From contig RKSN01000003.1 in NCBI GenBank assembly GCA_005518185.1, positions 372,001-436,000 on the forward strand: 64,000 nucleotides of DNA, given 5' to 3'. Below, in pieces: positions 37,389-46,091 of this stretch. The position numbers and the translations under genes are program-made. How positions within the stretch are numbered: position 1 is the first letter of the stretch; each line of letters begins with the position of its first letter. The DNA is from Chakrabartia godavariana (GTDB lineage Bacteria > Pseudomonadota > Alphaproteobacteria > Sphingomonadales > Sphingomonadaceae). The notes under the pieces were generated by a model. It saw nothing but the letters and a program-made list of their open reading frames with translations, was not told the origin of the DNA and did no database searches.

Positions 37389-37412
37389 GACAGACCTACC
37401 CTTGTTTTGCCC

Positions 37413-38693
37413 TTACCGGCCGCGCCCCCATCTGAAAGTGGCGGTGACGCCGAACCGGGTGGACCCGTAATTGTAAATGGGCACCACGGACTTGCGGTGC
37501 TCCCGGCTGACGTCGAACGCGATTCCCACCGGTCCGACATTGCCCGCCGTCAGTCTGGAATAAACGCTGACGGTGCGGTCCCGCGAGTTAAAGTTTGGTA
37601 ATTGAAAAAGCGGGGATTGTTCTTGTTTTCTGCGAATATAGGCGACGCCGCCCGTTAACCTAAACCGGTCGTTGAACGCGTATTCACCGTTCAGTCGCAG
37701 AGAAGTATTGATGCCGTACGTGTCACCAAGCAGGTTTGACTGTTCCACCGACCGCGCAAAGCTCACCGTGCCCCGGAAACGGTTGCGGCTGTCATAGGTC
37801 AGGTCGACATTCCAGCTTGCGCCCTTGAAATCCGGCGTGCCGGGCAGGCGCGGGTTGACCCGGGTATAGCCAAGGTTGGCCTTTCCGGTGAGCCGCGTGC
37901 CGATCTGGCGTTCATAGCCGACGCCCGTTGAATAGACGTCGGCGCCATCGGCCGGAAGGCCGGGCAGGAGCGCGCGACGCAGCGGGTAGCGTGACTTCGC
38001 GATCGACGCATAGACCGACAGGGTGCCGAGCTGCGGCCGCGAATAGCCGAGCGAGGCCTGCACATTGTCGCTCACATATTCGTTGAACTTGCGCACGATC
38101 GAGCTGTTTTTCGCCCGGGTGCGGCCTGCGCTGAACGAAGGCGCAAGACCGCTCGCGGTCTGGCAACCGACATCGGCCGAAACGCCCCCGATCTTTTCGA
38201 CATTGGTCGGATCAAAGCCGTCGATGATGTCGTAAAGCTGGCTCTGCTGCTGGGTGTAGCGGCCCGTGACCGTCGCGACGCAGTTCCGGATCGGCCGCAG
38301 ACGAAAGCCGCCCTCTCCATTGATCGACTCGCGGTTGAGGAAGCTGTTGTTCTGGTAGAACTGATAGCCGACCTGGCCATTGAGGAACGCGCTCTGCCGC
38401 CCGATGGGCGCAACGATGTCCGCCGTCAGCCGGGGCGTGATCACGAAATCCTCATTCCGCGCATCGGGCCGGACGCGGCGGATGGTGTCACCACGCAGCA
38501 CGTCGCTGTCATAGGATCCGGAGACATCGACGCCGATGTCCATCTGGCGCGGGTCGCGCGCGTCGGCGGCGCCCTGTGCCCGGGCCTGTCCGGCCAGAAA
38601 TGTGGCGAGGATCGCCATGCCCGCACGCGCGGCATTGAGCCCGGCATGCCGCCCGGCCCAGAAGCGCCCAAGTTGAGAGGTGCGACGTGTCAT
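37413..38693 (-). CDS. Outer-membrane beta-barrel protein of the exopolysaccharide operon
   Basis: 426-aa protein with an N-terminal export signal (cut after G-Q-A-R-A-Q) and a body of alternating polar/hydrophobic strands (for example G-V-D-V-S-G-S-Y and A-S-L-G-Y-S-R-P), ending in aromatic T-F-R-W before a short basic tail. Similar barrels head polysaccharide/exosortase operons and may help export or anchor the polymer. The specific function is unknown. It is the first gene of the operon, with Wza 24 bp downstream. The 248 bp before its start are shared with the divergent 81-residue gene. Confidence 0.82.
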   Translation of the reverse strand: MTRRTSQLGRFWAGRHAGLNAARAGMAILATFLAGQARAQGAADARDPRQMDIGVDVSGSYDSDVLRGDTIRRVRPDARNEDFVITPRLTADIVAPIGRQSAFLNGQVGYQFYQNNSFLNRESINGEGGFRLRPIRNCVATVTGRYTQQQSQLYDIIDGFDPTNVEKIGGVSADVGCQTASGLAPSFSAGRTRAKNSSIVRKFNEYVSDNVQASLGYSRPQLGTLSVYASIAKSRYPLRRALLPGLPADGADVYSTGVGYERQIGTRLTGKANLGYTRVNPRLPGTPDFKGASWNVDLTYDSRNRFRGTVSFARSVEQSNLLGDTYGINTSLRLNGEYAFNDRFRLTGGVAYIRRKQEQSPLFQLPNFNSRDRTVSVYSRLTAGNVGPVGIAFDVSREHRKSVVPIYNYGSTRFGVTATFRWGRGR

Positions 38694-38941
38694 TATCCCG
38701 AGTCTCCCTGGTCGGCCGTGAGGCCAAGTGGCCGGGGGTTATCGCCATAATGGTGGCAAGGCAATGCGATGGCCCGCCGCACACCACGTACAAACCCCGC
38801 GAAACCCACGTTTAAGGGGGCATCATGAACAATGTTTAACCTGCAATAATGCTCCGGTTCGGCCTATGATGAACCCATCACATCGACTGGATCAGACAAG
38901 AGGGGGCGCGCCATTGTCTTACCAATGGAGCGGTTTAAACT

Positions 38942-39187
38942 ATGCAGACACCGTATGACTGGATCACGGTTGCCATCTTCGCCGGCATTGTTGTCCTTTT
39001 TCTTCAGCGATCGGTCGGCGACAGCGACGTCGAAGACTCGCTGATCAGCTATTTCCCCCCGGCCATTGGCTGTGCGGTTGCCAACCAGTTCGGCAATAAG
39101 GGACATGACGCCATCGCCATCGCGATGATTGCGGGCGTGCTCGTCTATTGCTGGTACGTGCTGAAGCCATTCGCCGGACGATCCTGA
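38942..39187 (+). CDS. 81-residue two-helix membrane protein, candidate XrtV-system accessory protein
   Basis: Small protein with two hydrophobic helices (about 8-22 and 57-74) separated by an acidic loop and a P-P-A-I-G-C-A-V-A-N segment. It is coded divergently from the exosortase operon. GGAGCGG lies about ten bases before the ATG. I recall a family of this size and start (M-Q-T-P-Y-D-W) catalogued as an accessory of exosortase V systems; I could not check it. A link to polymer export or sorting is inferred from position. Confidence 0.7.
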   Translation: MQTPYDWITVAIFAGIVVLFLQRSVGDSDVEDSLISYFPPAIGCAVANQFGNKGHDAIAIAMIAGVLVYCWYVLKPFAGRS

Positions 39188-39267
39188 AAATTAATTAACC
39201 CGCCCGATAGCATGGTGCCGGATCACCGGCGCTATCCGGCGGCAAGAGACAGAAACAGAGGCACGTC

Positions 39268-40650
39268 ATGGGAATCTTCCGTTCGATCTGGAATCGCCTG
39301 CGCGGTCATACCGACGATCAGGACGCCGACTATGGCGACCCGGTCGAGCGGACGATCGCGCTGGATGACGTGGTGTCGATCCAGCGGCGGCGGCGCGGCG
39401 GCATCGATCCGAGCTTCCCGACGTTCCGCGCATCGGCGATTGATCGCCCGCAGGACAGCGGCCCATCCTATTCCGCCGCGCGGCTGGCGCTCAACGAAGT
39501 GTTCACCCCGGCCCAGCCGGTAACCGAGCGGTCGCGCTTTGCCGGGCGTCTGGATGTGCTCGTCCGGCTGATTTCCATCCTGGAAGACCAGCGCGCGCAC
39601 GTCGTGCTCTATGGCGAACGCGGGATCGGCAAGACCTCGCTCGTCCATATCCTCGCCGACATTGCGCGCGAGTCGCGCTACCATGTGGCCTATGCCTCCT
39701 GCGGGTCCGGATCGCGCTTTGACGAGATTTTCCGGGGCGTCCTGAAGGACATCCCGATGCTCTACACGAAGAACGCCAACCCGGCGGGACGCGATGTCGA
39801 AAGCGGCGCGACGCTCGCCGATCTGCTCCCCGACGGCACCTTCGACGCCCGCCATCTGGGCGATATCTGTGCGACGATCACGGGCACGCGCGTGCTCGTC
39901 ATCCTCGACGAATATGACCGCATCCAGGATCCGGCCTTCCGCCAGAGCATTGCAGAACTGGTGAAGAACCTGTCCGACCGTGCGGCGCGCGTGCAGCTCG
40001 TCATCGCGGGTGTGGCCGCCAACCTGCAGGAACTGGTCGGCTATATCCCCTCCATCCGCCGCAACGTCGTCGGCCTGCCGATGCCCCGTCTCGACAGCAA
40101 GGAGATCGCGGCGCTGATCGACATTGGCGAGCGCGAGGCGGGCGTCAAATTCAGCCAGCGCGCCGTTGGCACGATCGACCTGTTGAGCAATGGCTCCCCC
40201 TATCTGGCGCGCCTTGTCTGCCACCATGCGGGCATCCATGCGCTCAACGACGGGCGGCTGGATGTCGATATCGCCGACATCAACCGCGGCCTGGACGAGA
40301 TTGTCGAGGAAGCGGAAAACCGCCTGTCGCCCATCGCGCGCGGCCGCCAGAAGGACCTGCTCGCCACGAAGGATGTCGCCGTCCTCGGCGCGATTGCACG
40401 CGGCGCCTCCACGCCCGACGGCAGCTTCACGCTGGAGGATGTGAAATCCAACCTGTCTGCCAAGACGGGCGAGGCCGCGATCCTGGCCGAGCTCAAGCGG
40501 ATCAGCGATCTGGGCGGCCTGCTTGAACAGACGGCGGGCGTGTCGGGCACGGTCTATCGCTTCACCGATGAGGCCCTGCCCTTCTTCATCTGGATGTCGG
40601 TGGCACGCAGCCATGTGTCCGACGGCGGAGACCAGTTGCGCGTCGCATAG
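39268..40650 (+). CDS. P-loop ATPase (STAND/Orc1-like AAA) next to the exosortase locus
   Basis: 460-aa soluble protein. After about 85 disordered, charged residues comes an AAA-type NTPase: Walker A G-E-R-G-I-G-K-T-S near 116, Walker B V-L-V-I-L-D-E-Y-D near 212, then a sensor-like V-I-A-G-V-A-A-N. The C-terminal third is probably a winged-helix region. The fold resembles signal-transducing STAND or Orc1/Cdc6-like ATPases. It lies 80 bp after the small membrane protein on the same strand, with AGAGG before the ATG, so it may be cotranscribed and act in the same system. PEP-CTERM loci also carry a dedicated ATPase, though a different one. Confidence 0.8.
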   Translation: MGIFRSIWNRLRGHTDDQDADYGDPVERTIALDDVVSIQRRRRGGIDPSFPTFRASAIDRPQDSGPSYSAARLALNEVFTPAQPVTERSRFAGRLDVLVRLISILEDQRAHVVLYGERGIGKTSLVHILADIARESRYHVAYASCGSGSRFDEIFRGVLKDIPMLYTKNANPAGRDVESGATLADLLPDGTFDARHLGDICATITGTRVLVILDEYDRIQDPAFRQSIAELVKNLSDRAARVQLVIAGVAANLQELVGYIPSIRRNVVGLPMPRLDSKEIAALIDIGEREAGVKFSQRAVGTIDLLSNGSPYLARLVCHHAGIHALNDGRLDVDIADINRGLDEIVEEAENRLSPIARGRQKDLLATKDVAVLGAIARGASTPDGSFTLEDVKSNLSAKTGEAAILAELKRISDLGGLLEQTAGVSGTVYRFTDEALPFFIWMSVARSHVSDGGDQLRVA

Positions 40651-40703
40651 CCGGGGCGAATATTGGGGTTCCCGCGCTCGCAATCGCGCACTAGAGCCCC
40701 TTT

Positions 40704-41498
40704 ATGGCTGATACGCTTTCCATTGCGACCTGGAACATCAACTCGGTCCGCTTCCGGCAGGGCATTGTCGAGAAGTTCCTGACCGAAGAGTCGCCCGACA
40801 TCCTTTGCCTGCAGGAAACCAAGGCGGTGGACGACGTCTTTCCGCGCGAGCTGTTCCACCGGCTCGGCTACAAGCACATCGTCCTGCACGGCCAGCCGAT
40901 GCACCATGGTGTTGCAACCGTCTCCCGGATCCCGATCACCGAAGATCTGCGCCACGACTGGCAGGACAATGGCGAGGCGCGCCATGTCGGCGTGCGCCTG
41001 CCCAATGGCTGGCGGCTGGAGAATGTCTATGTTCCCGCCGGCGGCGATGTCCCCGACCGGGAGGTCAACCCCAAGTTCGGACAGAAGCTCGACTTTCTGG
41101 AACGCATGACGCGCTGGTCCGAAACGCTGAAGGACCCGACGATCCTGACCGGCGATTTCAACATCGCACCGCTCGAGTGCGACGTCTGGAGCCACAAGCA
41201 GCTGATCGATGTGGTCAGCCACACGCCCATCGAGATCGAGACGCTCGACCGGCTGCGGGCGAGCCATGACTGGGTGGACCTGGGCCGCCACTTCATCGAG
41301 GCCCCGGCGCGTCTCTACACCTGGTGGAGCTACCGCGCGAAGGACCACACCGTTGGGGACCGAGGCCGGCGGCTCGACCATATGTGGGCATCGCCCGCCG
41401 TCGCCGCGCAGGCGCAGGCGCACCGCGTCCTTGAACCCTGCCGCAGCTGGGAAAAGCCATCCGACCACATTCCGCTCGTCACGGAGTTCCGCCTTTGA
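40704..41498 (+). CDS. xthA: Exodeoxyribonuclease III (AP endonuclease)
   Basis: 264-aa magnesium-dependent DNA repair nuclease that cuts at abasic sites and trims 3' ends. Motifs: W-N-I-N-S near residue 10, L-Q-E-T-K-A with the metal-binding glutamate near 38, G-D-F-N-I-A-P near 150, and S-D-H-I-P-L at the C-terminus with the catalytic histidine. The stop overlaps the TTG start of ribA by four bases, so translation of the two is coupled although their functions differ. Confidence 0.95.
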   Translation: MADTLSIATWNINSVRFRQGIVEKFLTEESPDILCLQETKAVDDVFPRELFHRLGYKHIVLHGQPMHHGVATVSRIPITEDLRHDWQDNGEARHVGVRLPNGWRLENVYVPAGGDVPDREVNPKFGQKLDFLERMTRWSETLKDPTILTGDFNIAPLECDVWSHKQLIDVVSHTPIEIETLDRLRASHDWVDLGRHFIEAPARLYTWWSYRAKDHTVGDRGRRLDHMWASPAVAAQAQAHRVLEPCRSWEKPSDHIPLVTEFRL

Positions 41499-42550
41499 GC
41501 GAGGCGGCGCAGGCGGCCCGGGCCATTGACGCGCTGCGGCGCGGATGGCCGGTCGCGCTTGACGGCCAGATCACGCTGCTGTCGATCGAGACCGCCGACA
41601 GCGCATCGCTGACCGCCTTTGATCCGGACGGCCGGGCGGATATTCTCATTTCCGCCGGGCGCGCCTTCACGCTGAAGCTCGCCAACCAGATCGAGGCAGC
41701 CGTGCCAGACGCACCGGTGCTGGTGGCGCGGCGCAGCTGGCTTGGCCTGGCCGAAGCCACCGCGCTTGCCGACCCCGCGCTTGATCTGGCAACCCCGATG
41801 AAGGGCCCGTTCGAAGCCATTCACTGCGCCACGCCCGACGCGGCCCGCGCTGCGCTGACGCTGGCGCGCCATGCCGGCCTGCTGCCCGCTTTCTTTGTCC
41901 TGCCCGGCACCCTTGCCGGTGCGACGGCGGCGTCCATCGCCGACATTGACGGCTATGAGGCGTCGGACCGCCTGCGGATCGTCGCCCGCGCGCGGCTTCC
42001 CGTGGAGGCCGCCGAGCAGTGCGAGATCGTCGCCTTCCGCACGCCCGAAGCCGGGCTGGAGCATGTGGCCCTTCTGGTCGGCAGCCCCAATGGCCAGCCG
42101 CCGCTCGTGCGGCTGCACAGCGAATGCCTGACTGGCGACGTGCTGGGCAGCCTCAAATGCGATTGCGGCCCGCAGCTCCATGCCGCGCTTCGCCTGATGG
42201 CGGACAATGGCTGGGGCATCCTCCTCTATCTGCGGCAGGAAGGGCGCGGCATCGGCCTCATCAACAAGCTGCGCGCCTATGCGCTGCAGGATCAGGGGTT
42301 TGACACGGTCGACGCCAATACGCGGCTCGGCTTTGCCATCGACGCGCGCGACTTTTCGGTGGCGGCGCGGATGCTGACGCTTCTGGGTCAGGACCAGATC
42401 CGGCTGCTGACCAACAATCCGGAAAAGGTCGCGCGGCTTCAGGCCGAAGGCGTGACCGTGATCGAGCGGGTGCCGCACAAGCTGCCACCCAACCCGCACA
42501 ATGCCCGTTATCTCGACACCAAGCGCGACCGGACCGGCCACGCGCTTTAG
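41495..42550 (+). CDS. ribA: GTP cyclohydrolase II with N-terminal extension
   Basis: First enzyme of riboflavin synthesis, opening GTP. The C-terminal half holds the zinc site C211-x10-C222-x-C224 and R-Q-E-G-R-G-I-G-L. The protein is 351 aa where E. coli RibA has about 196. The first 150 residues begin like a DHBP synthase (A-I-D-A-L-R-R-G-W-P-V-A-L) but lack its D-R-E-N-E-G-D active-site motif, so this half is probably not catalytic. The start is TTG at 41495, supported by GGAG eight bases upstream and by the TTGA overlap with xthA. Confidence 0.93.
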   Translation: MSEAAQAARAIDALRRGWPVALDGQITLLSIETADSASLTAFDPDGRADILISAGRAFTLKLANQIEAAVPDAPVLVARRSWLGLAEATALADPALDLATPMKGPFEAIHCATPDAARAALTLARHAGLLPAFFVLPGTLAGATAASIADIDGYEASDRLRIVARARLPVEAAEQCEIVAFRTPEAGLEHVALLVGSPNGQPPLVRLHSECLTGDVLGSLKCDCGPQLHAALRLMADNGWGILLYLRQEGRGIGLINKLRAYALQDQGFDTVDANTRLGFAIDARDFSVAARMLTLLGQDQIRLLTNNPEKVARLQAEGVTVIERVPHKLPPNPHNARYLDTKRDRTGHAL

Positions 42551-42609
42551 CCCCAATTCTCCGTGCTCAGCCTGAGCGCAGACCGGACATCTGGATAAAC
42601 GACCGTCTA

Positions 42610-42686
42610 TCCTGAGCCTGTCGAAGGACCGTTCTTTCTGTGAACCCAGGAGAGCGGAAAAGGACGATGCTTCGACACGCTCAGCA
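42610..42686. repeat. Inverted-repeat element, family C
   Basis: The arms TCCTGAGCCTGTCGAAG (42610-42626) and CTTCGACACGCTCAGCA (42670-42686) are inverse copies at 15 of 17 positions. They lie between convergent ribA and the HAD gene. Confidence 0.8.
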
Positions 42687-42713
42687 TCAGCGGTTTGGGA
42701 GACAGGCGCCTCG

Positions 42714-43376
42714 CTAAGCCAGCAGCGCCAGAACTTCGTCAAAGCTGTGCGCCACCGCATGGACACCCTTGTCACGCAGAAGCTGGTCATGCCCATCGGC
42801 GCAATGCCGCCCGGCGGCGAGGCCGATGACAAACGCGCCGGATGCGACGGCGCCCATCGCCCCCACGGGCGAGTCCTCAAGGATGACGGCGCGCGAAATG
42901 TCGATGCCGATCGCCTGTGCCGCGTGCAGATAGATGTCGGGCGCGGGCTTGCCGCGCGTCACGTGCTCACGCCCGGAATAGACATGGTCGCCAAAGGCGT
43001 CCGTGAGGCCCAGATGCGCGAGGTGCGTCCTGATCCAGTGCGTTGTGCTCGACGAGGCAATGGCGCGCGGAAAGCCGGTCGGGAGCGATTCGACAAAGCG
43101 GATGGCGCCGTCCACGGCGTCGAGCCCGTCGCGCATCACGCGGTCATCCTCCGCCTTGCGCGCAGCGAAAAAGGCGTCGGGAATATCGCCGCCAATCCAG
43201 TCGCCGACGGCCTCGACAAAGGCGGGGCCGCCCACGCCGACAAACTGCGCGCGCGCTTCATCATAGCTGGTCGGATGACCCAGCGCAGTGAGCAGCGCGG
43301 CAATGTGCTGCGTGCTCACATGCTCGCTTTCGATCAGCACGCCGTCAAAGTCGAAGATGATCCCGTCGAACCGCAT
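42714..43376 (-). CDS. HAD-superfamily phosphatase (beta-phosphoglucomutase/phosphatase-like)
   Basis: 220-aa cytosolic hydrolase. The nucleophile D9 and general acid D11 are in F-D-F-D-G-V-L-I-E-S, motif II is the S-S-S-T-T stretch, motif III is K-P-A-P-D-I-Y, and motif IV is E-D-S-P-V-G-A. The helical cap between about 15 and 85 is of the C1 type, as in sugar-phosphate phosphatases and mutases. The substrate is unknown. The ATG shares one base with the stop of yggS (TGATG). Confidence 0.88.
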   Translation of the reverse strand: MRFDGIIFDFDGVLIESEHVSTQHIAALLTALGHPTSYDEARAQFVGVGGPAFVEAVGDWIGGDIPDAFFAARKAEDDRVMRDGLDAVDGAIRFVESLPTGFPRAIASSSTTHWIRTHLAHLGLTDAFGDHVYSGREHVTRGKPAPDIYLHAAQAIGIDISRAVILEDSPVGAMGAVASGAFVIGLAAGRHCADGHDQLLRDKGVHAVAHSFDEVLALLA

Positions 43377-44038
43377 CAGCGCGCCCCGAACAGCGCGGTG
43401 CCGATCCGCACCTGCGTCGCGCCGAGCATGATCGCCGCCTCGAAATCGGACGACATGCCCATGCTGAGCTGTGTCAGGCCATTGTCCCGCGCGATCTTGG
43501 CGAGCAGCGCGAAATAGGGCGCCGCCTCGGTCTCGGCCGGCGGCACCGCCATCAGCCCGACGATGTCCAGCCCTGCCCCACGCGCATGCGCCAGGAGCGC
43601 CGGCACATCGGTTGCCGCGCAGCCGCCCTTCTGCGCTTCCTCGCCAATGTTCACCTGCAGGAAATAGCGCGCCGTCGCGCCCGTTTTCGCCTGCGCCTTC
43701 GCCAGCGCGTCGATGAGCGAGGCGCGATCGACCGCGTGGATGGCATCGAACAGCCGCACCGCATCCTCGGCCTTGTTGGACTGGAGCTGCCCGACAAGGT
43801 GCAGCTCGATATCAGGCGTCTCGGCAATGAGGGCGGGCCATTTGCCCTGTGCTTCCTGCACGCGATTTTCGCCAAAGCGCCGCTGCCCCGCCGCGATCAG
43901 CGGGCGGATCGCATCGGCATCGTGCGTCTTGGATATGGCGATCAGCTCGATATCGGCCGGATCGCGGCCAGCCGTCCTGGCCGCTTTGGCGATGGCGGCC
44001 CGGACGTCGGCCAGCCGCTGCTTTGCGTCGTTCGTCAT
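43376..44038 (-). CDS. yggS: PLP homeostasis protein (YggS/PROSC family)
   Basis: 220-aa alanine-racemase-fold protein without known catalysis that buffers pyridoxal phosphate. K37 in I-A-I-S-K-T is the PLP lysine. F-G-E-N-R-V-Q-E, then H-L-V-G-Q-L-Q-S-N-K, and L-S-M-G-M-S-S-D-F-E are family signatures. The ATG at 44038 gives the family N-terminus; longer in-frame starts would run across the divergent ThiE-like gene. Only 21 bp separate the two divergent start codons. Confidence 0.94.
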   Translation of the reverse strand: MTNDAKQRLADVRAAIAKAARTAGRDPADIELIAISKTHDADAIRPLIAAGQRRFGENRVQEAQGKWPALIAETPDIELHLVGQLQSNKAEDAVRLFDAIHAVDRASLIDALAKAQAKTGATARYFLQVNIGEEAQKGGCAATDVPALLAHARGAGLDIVGLMAVPPAETEAAPYFALLAKIARDNGLTQLSMGMSSDFEAAIMLGATQVRIGTALFGAR

Positions 44039-44059
44039 GCGCGCGCTATAGGGGCGACC

Positions 44060-44608
44060 ATGCGAAAGCGCCACCACGCCTTTTGCCCGTTCGGGCCCCG
44101 GATCTGGCTGATGACCGATGAGCGTCTGGGCGATGGTCTGATCGACGCGGTGCGGGCTTTGCCGCCGGGCTCCGGCATCATCTTTCGCCATTATGCGACC
44201 GCGCCCCAGGCACGGCGCGTCCTTTTCGAACAGGTGAAGGCGGCGGCGCGGCGGCATCGCCACACGCTGCTGCTGGCAGGCCCTCCGGCCCTGGCGCGCG
44301 CCTGGGGGGCGGACGGCACGCATGGCCGCCACCGGGGCAGCATGACAGCGCCTGTCCATTCGCTGCGGGAATTGCGGCAGGCCGAACGGCTGGGCGCGCG
44401 GCTGCTCTTCGTGTCCCCCGTCTTTGCAACGCGCAGCCATCCGGGGGCCAAGGGGATCGGTCGCCTCGGGTTGATGCAGCTCGCACATCAGACGCGCCGC
44501 CCCGTCATCGCCTTGGGCGGCATGACGAGCGCACGCTTCCGGGCGTTGCTGCAGAGCGGAATTTACGGATGGGCGGCGATTGACGGACTGACCGTCAGGC
44601 GCGCTTAG
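44060..44608 (+). CDS. Thiamine-phosphate synthase-like protein (ThiE/TenI family)
   Basis: 182-aa TIM-barrel protein. P-R-I-W-L-M-T-D-E-R at the start, V-H-S-L-R-E-L near 105, L-L-F-V-S-P-V-F-A-T-R-S-H near 120, and P-V-I-A-L-G-G-M near 152 follow the ThiE/TenI pattern. Several phosphate- and pyrophosphate-binding residues of true ThiE look altered (S-P-V-F-A-T-R in place of G-P-x-x-x-T), so either ThiE, the aminase-like TenI role or a degenerate relative is possible. Its stop overlaps that of the convergent outer-membrane gene by three bases. Confidence 0.75.
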   Translation: MRKRHHAFCPFGPRIWLMTDERLGDGLIDAVRALPPGSGIIFRHYATAPQARRVLFEQVKAAARRHRHTLLLAGPPALARAWGADGTHGRHRGSMTAPVHSLRELRQAERLGARLLFVSPVFATRSHPGAKGIGRLGLMQLAHQTRRPVIALGGMTSARFRALLQSGIYGWAAIDGLTVRRA

Positions 44609-45324
44609 AAGCGGAAGGCCGTTCCCAGATAGACCGCCTGGCTGTCACGGCGGTTGTCCTGCAGGGCTTCAAGGCGATTGTTGCGTTCGGACTTGTAGCG
44701 GACGCCCGCCGTCACGTCGATGTTGCGGGCCAGGCTGTACGACCCGCCAAAGTCGACCGCGACGCTTTCACCCGGACCGACGAGGCGCGGCTCCGCACCA
44801 ACCGGACGTTCGGTCGCAAGCTGGACGCGCGTGGTCCATTTCTTGACCGTGTAGCTCAGGCCGACATCGGCCGCCTGCCGACGCCCCTGCGCCAGACCAA
44901 GGTCTGCAGTGGCAACGTCGCCCGAAATCGCAAAGCGCTTCCAGCCGACCGACACGCCGAGATTATATGCAACCGGCGCAATGTTGAGCAGCGCGGCCGT
45001 ACCCGCCGGACGATCGGCCGACGGCAGCGTCGCAGTCGTGCGCGCCCGGACGGCCACCGTCACCTTGCGGTTGGCCTTCGACACCGAGCTCGACGGCGTG
45101 AAGCGGAAGCCCGAGGTGGACAGGGTGCTGCGCGCAAAGGCGGCTGCAAGCTTGGGATCGGCAGCCGCCGGCGTGAAGCTGCCAAAGCCGGTGCGCGAAA
45201 TCTTGATGGGGGCCGGTGCGCTGGATTGCAGGCTGGCCGCAAGCGCCGGAGACAAGGCAAGGCACAGCGCAGCAGCGGCTGCACCCATCACCCCAAATTT
45301 GCCCCCTCGACTCATCATTTTCAT
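44605..45324 (-). CDS. Predicted outer-membrane beta-barrel protein, function unknown
   Basis: 239-aa exported protein with a signal peptide (G-V-M-G-A-A-A-A-A-L-C-L-A-L-S-P-A-L-A) and a body of amphipathic strands ending in A-F-R-F, with a terminal phenylalanine as in many outer-membrane proteins. It has no porin signature I recognise. The segment from about 130 reads like eight strands with short turns. The start at 45324 has only a weak ribosome site; the M-M at 45318 is an alternative. Confidence 0.72.
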   Translation of the reverse strand: MKMMSRGGKFGVMGAAAAALCLALSPALAASLQSSAPAPIKISRTGFGSFTPAAADPKLAAAFARSTLSTSGFRFTPSSSVSKANRKVTVAVRARTTATLPSADRPAGTAALLNIAPVAYNLGVSVGWKRFAISGDVATADLGLAQGRRQAADVGLSYTVKKWTTRVQLATERPVGAEPRLVGPGESVAVDFGGSYSLARNIDVTAGVRYKSERNNRLEALQDNRRDSQAVYLGTAFRF

Positions 45325-45500
45325 TCCATGGCACAATCGTATGCAGCACCCTACAAGAATCAGGGTGTGCAGGTCCGTTGCCCGACAAATATTGCAGGGC
45401 TGTTGCAAGAGTTCAACAACCTGTCGCCGCTCCACCTTGCGGAGACGGGCAATCCGCCTATAACGCGGGCCCGGTTCCCTGCGTTTTTACGAGGATTTTC

Positions 45501-45983
45501 ATGCGTCGCGCCCTTTCTGTTGCCACTGCCCTTTCGCTCCTCGTCGCGCTCCCCGGCTGTGCATGGGTGAAGGAAGACCTGTCCAAGGGTGTCGGCGGCG
45601 GCGGCAAGAATCAGGAAAAGTCCCGCAAGAAGGCGGACCTCGCGGCGTCGAAGGTCACCACGATCGGCGTCAACGCCTATCTGTGGCGCGCCTCGCTCGA
45701 CACGCTGTCCTTCATGCCGCTGCTTCAGGCCGATTCGAACGGCGGCGTCATCGTGACCGACTGGTATTCGAACCCGAACAATGCGGGCGAGCGCATGAAG
45801 CTGACCGTGTCGATCCTCGATCAGGATCTGCGCGCCGACGCGCTGCGCGTCGCGGGCAGCCGCCAGGTCAACCAGAACGGAAGCTGGGTCGACGCGCCGA
45901 TGCAGGCCGCGACGATCCAGAAGCTTGAGGAAATCATCCTCACCAAGGCCCGCGACCTGCGCCGCGCCGCCATCGCGGGCTGA
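45501..45983 (+). CDS. DUF3576 lipoprotein
   Basis: 160-aa lipoprotein. The leader M-R-R-A-L-S-V-A-T-A-L-S-L-L-V-A-L ends in the lipobox L-P-G-C. A Gly/Lys-rich linker is followed by a conserved domain with I-G-V-N-A-Y-L-W-R-A-S-L-D-T-L-S-F-M-P near residue 55, which I recognise as the alphaproteobacterial DUF3576 pattern. The function is unknown; envelope maintenance is a guess from location. ACGAGG precedes the ATG. It is followed 108 bp later by leuS, which is itself coupled to an LPS-assembly gene. Confidence 0.85.
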   Translation: MRRALSVATALSLLVALPGCAWVKEDLSKGVGGGGKNQEKSRKKADLAASKVTTIGVNAYLWRASLDTLSFMPLLQADSNGGVIVTDWYSNPNNAGERMKLTVSILDQDLRADALRVAGSRQVNQNGSWVDAPMQAATIQKLEEIILTKARDLRRAAIAG

Positions 45984-46091
45984 TTTTCCGCTCAGCTTCG
46001 GCACTTTGCCCCTGCGTTGTGCATTTACACGCGGGCGATGACCGCTATTGAGCGGGACCATCGTCTCGCCCCCAAGTCAGGCTGTTGATCT

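Noticed and set aside
38728-38958. A 76-codon open frame in the divergent control region of the exosortase operon.
   Set aside because: It has no ribosome site, a histidine/arginine-rich random composition, and overlaps the better supported 81-residue gene start.
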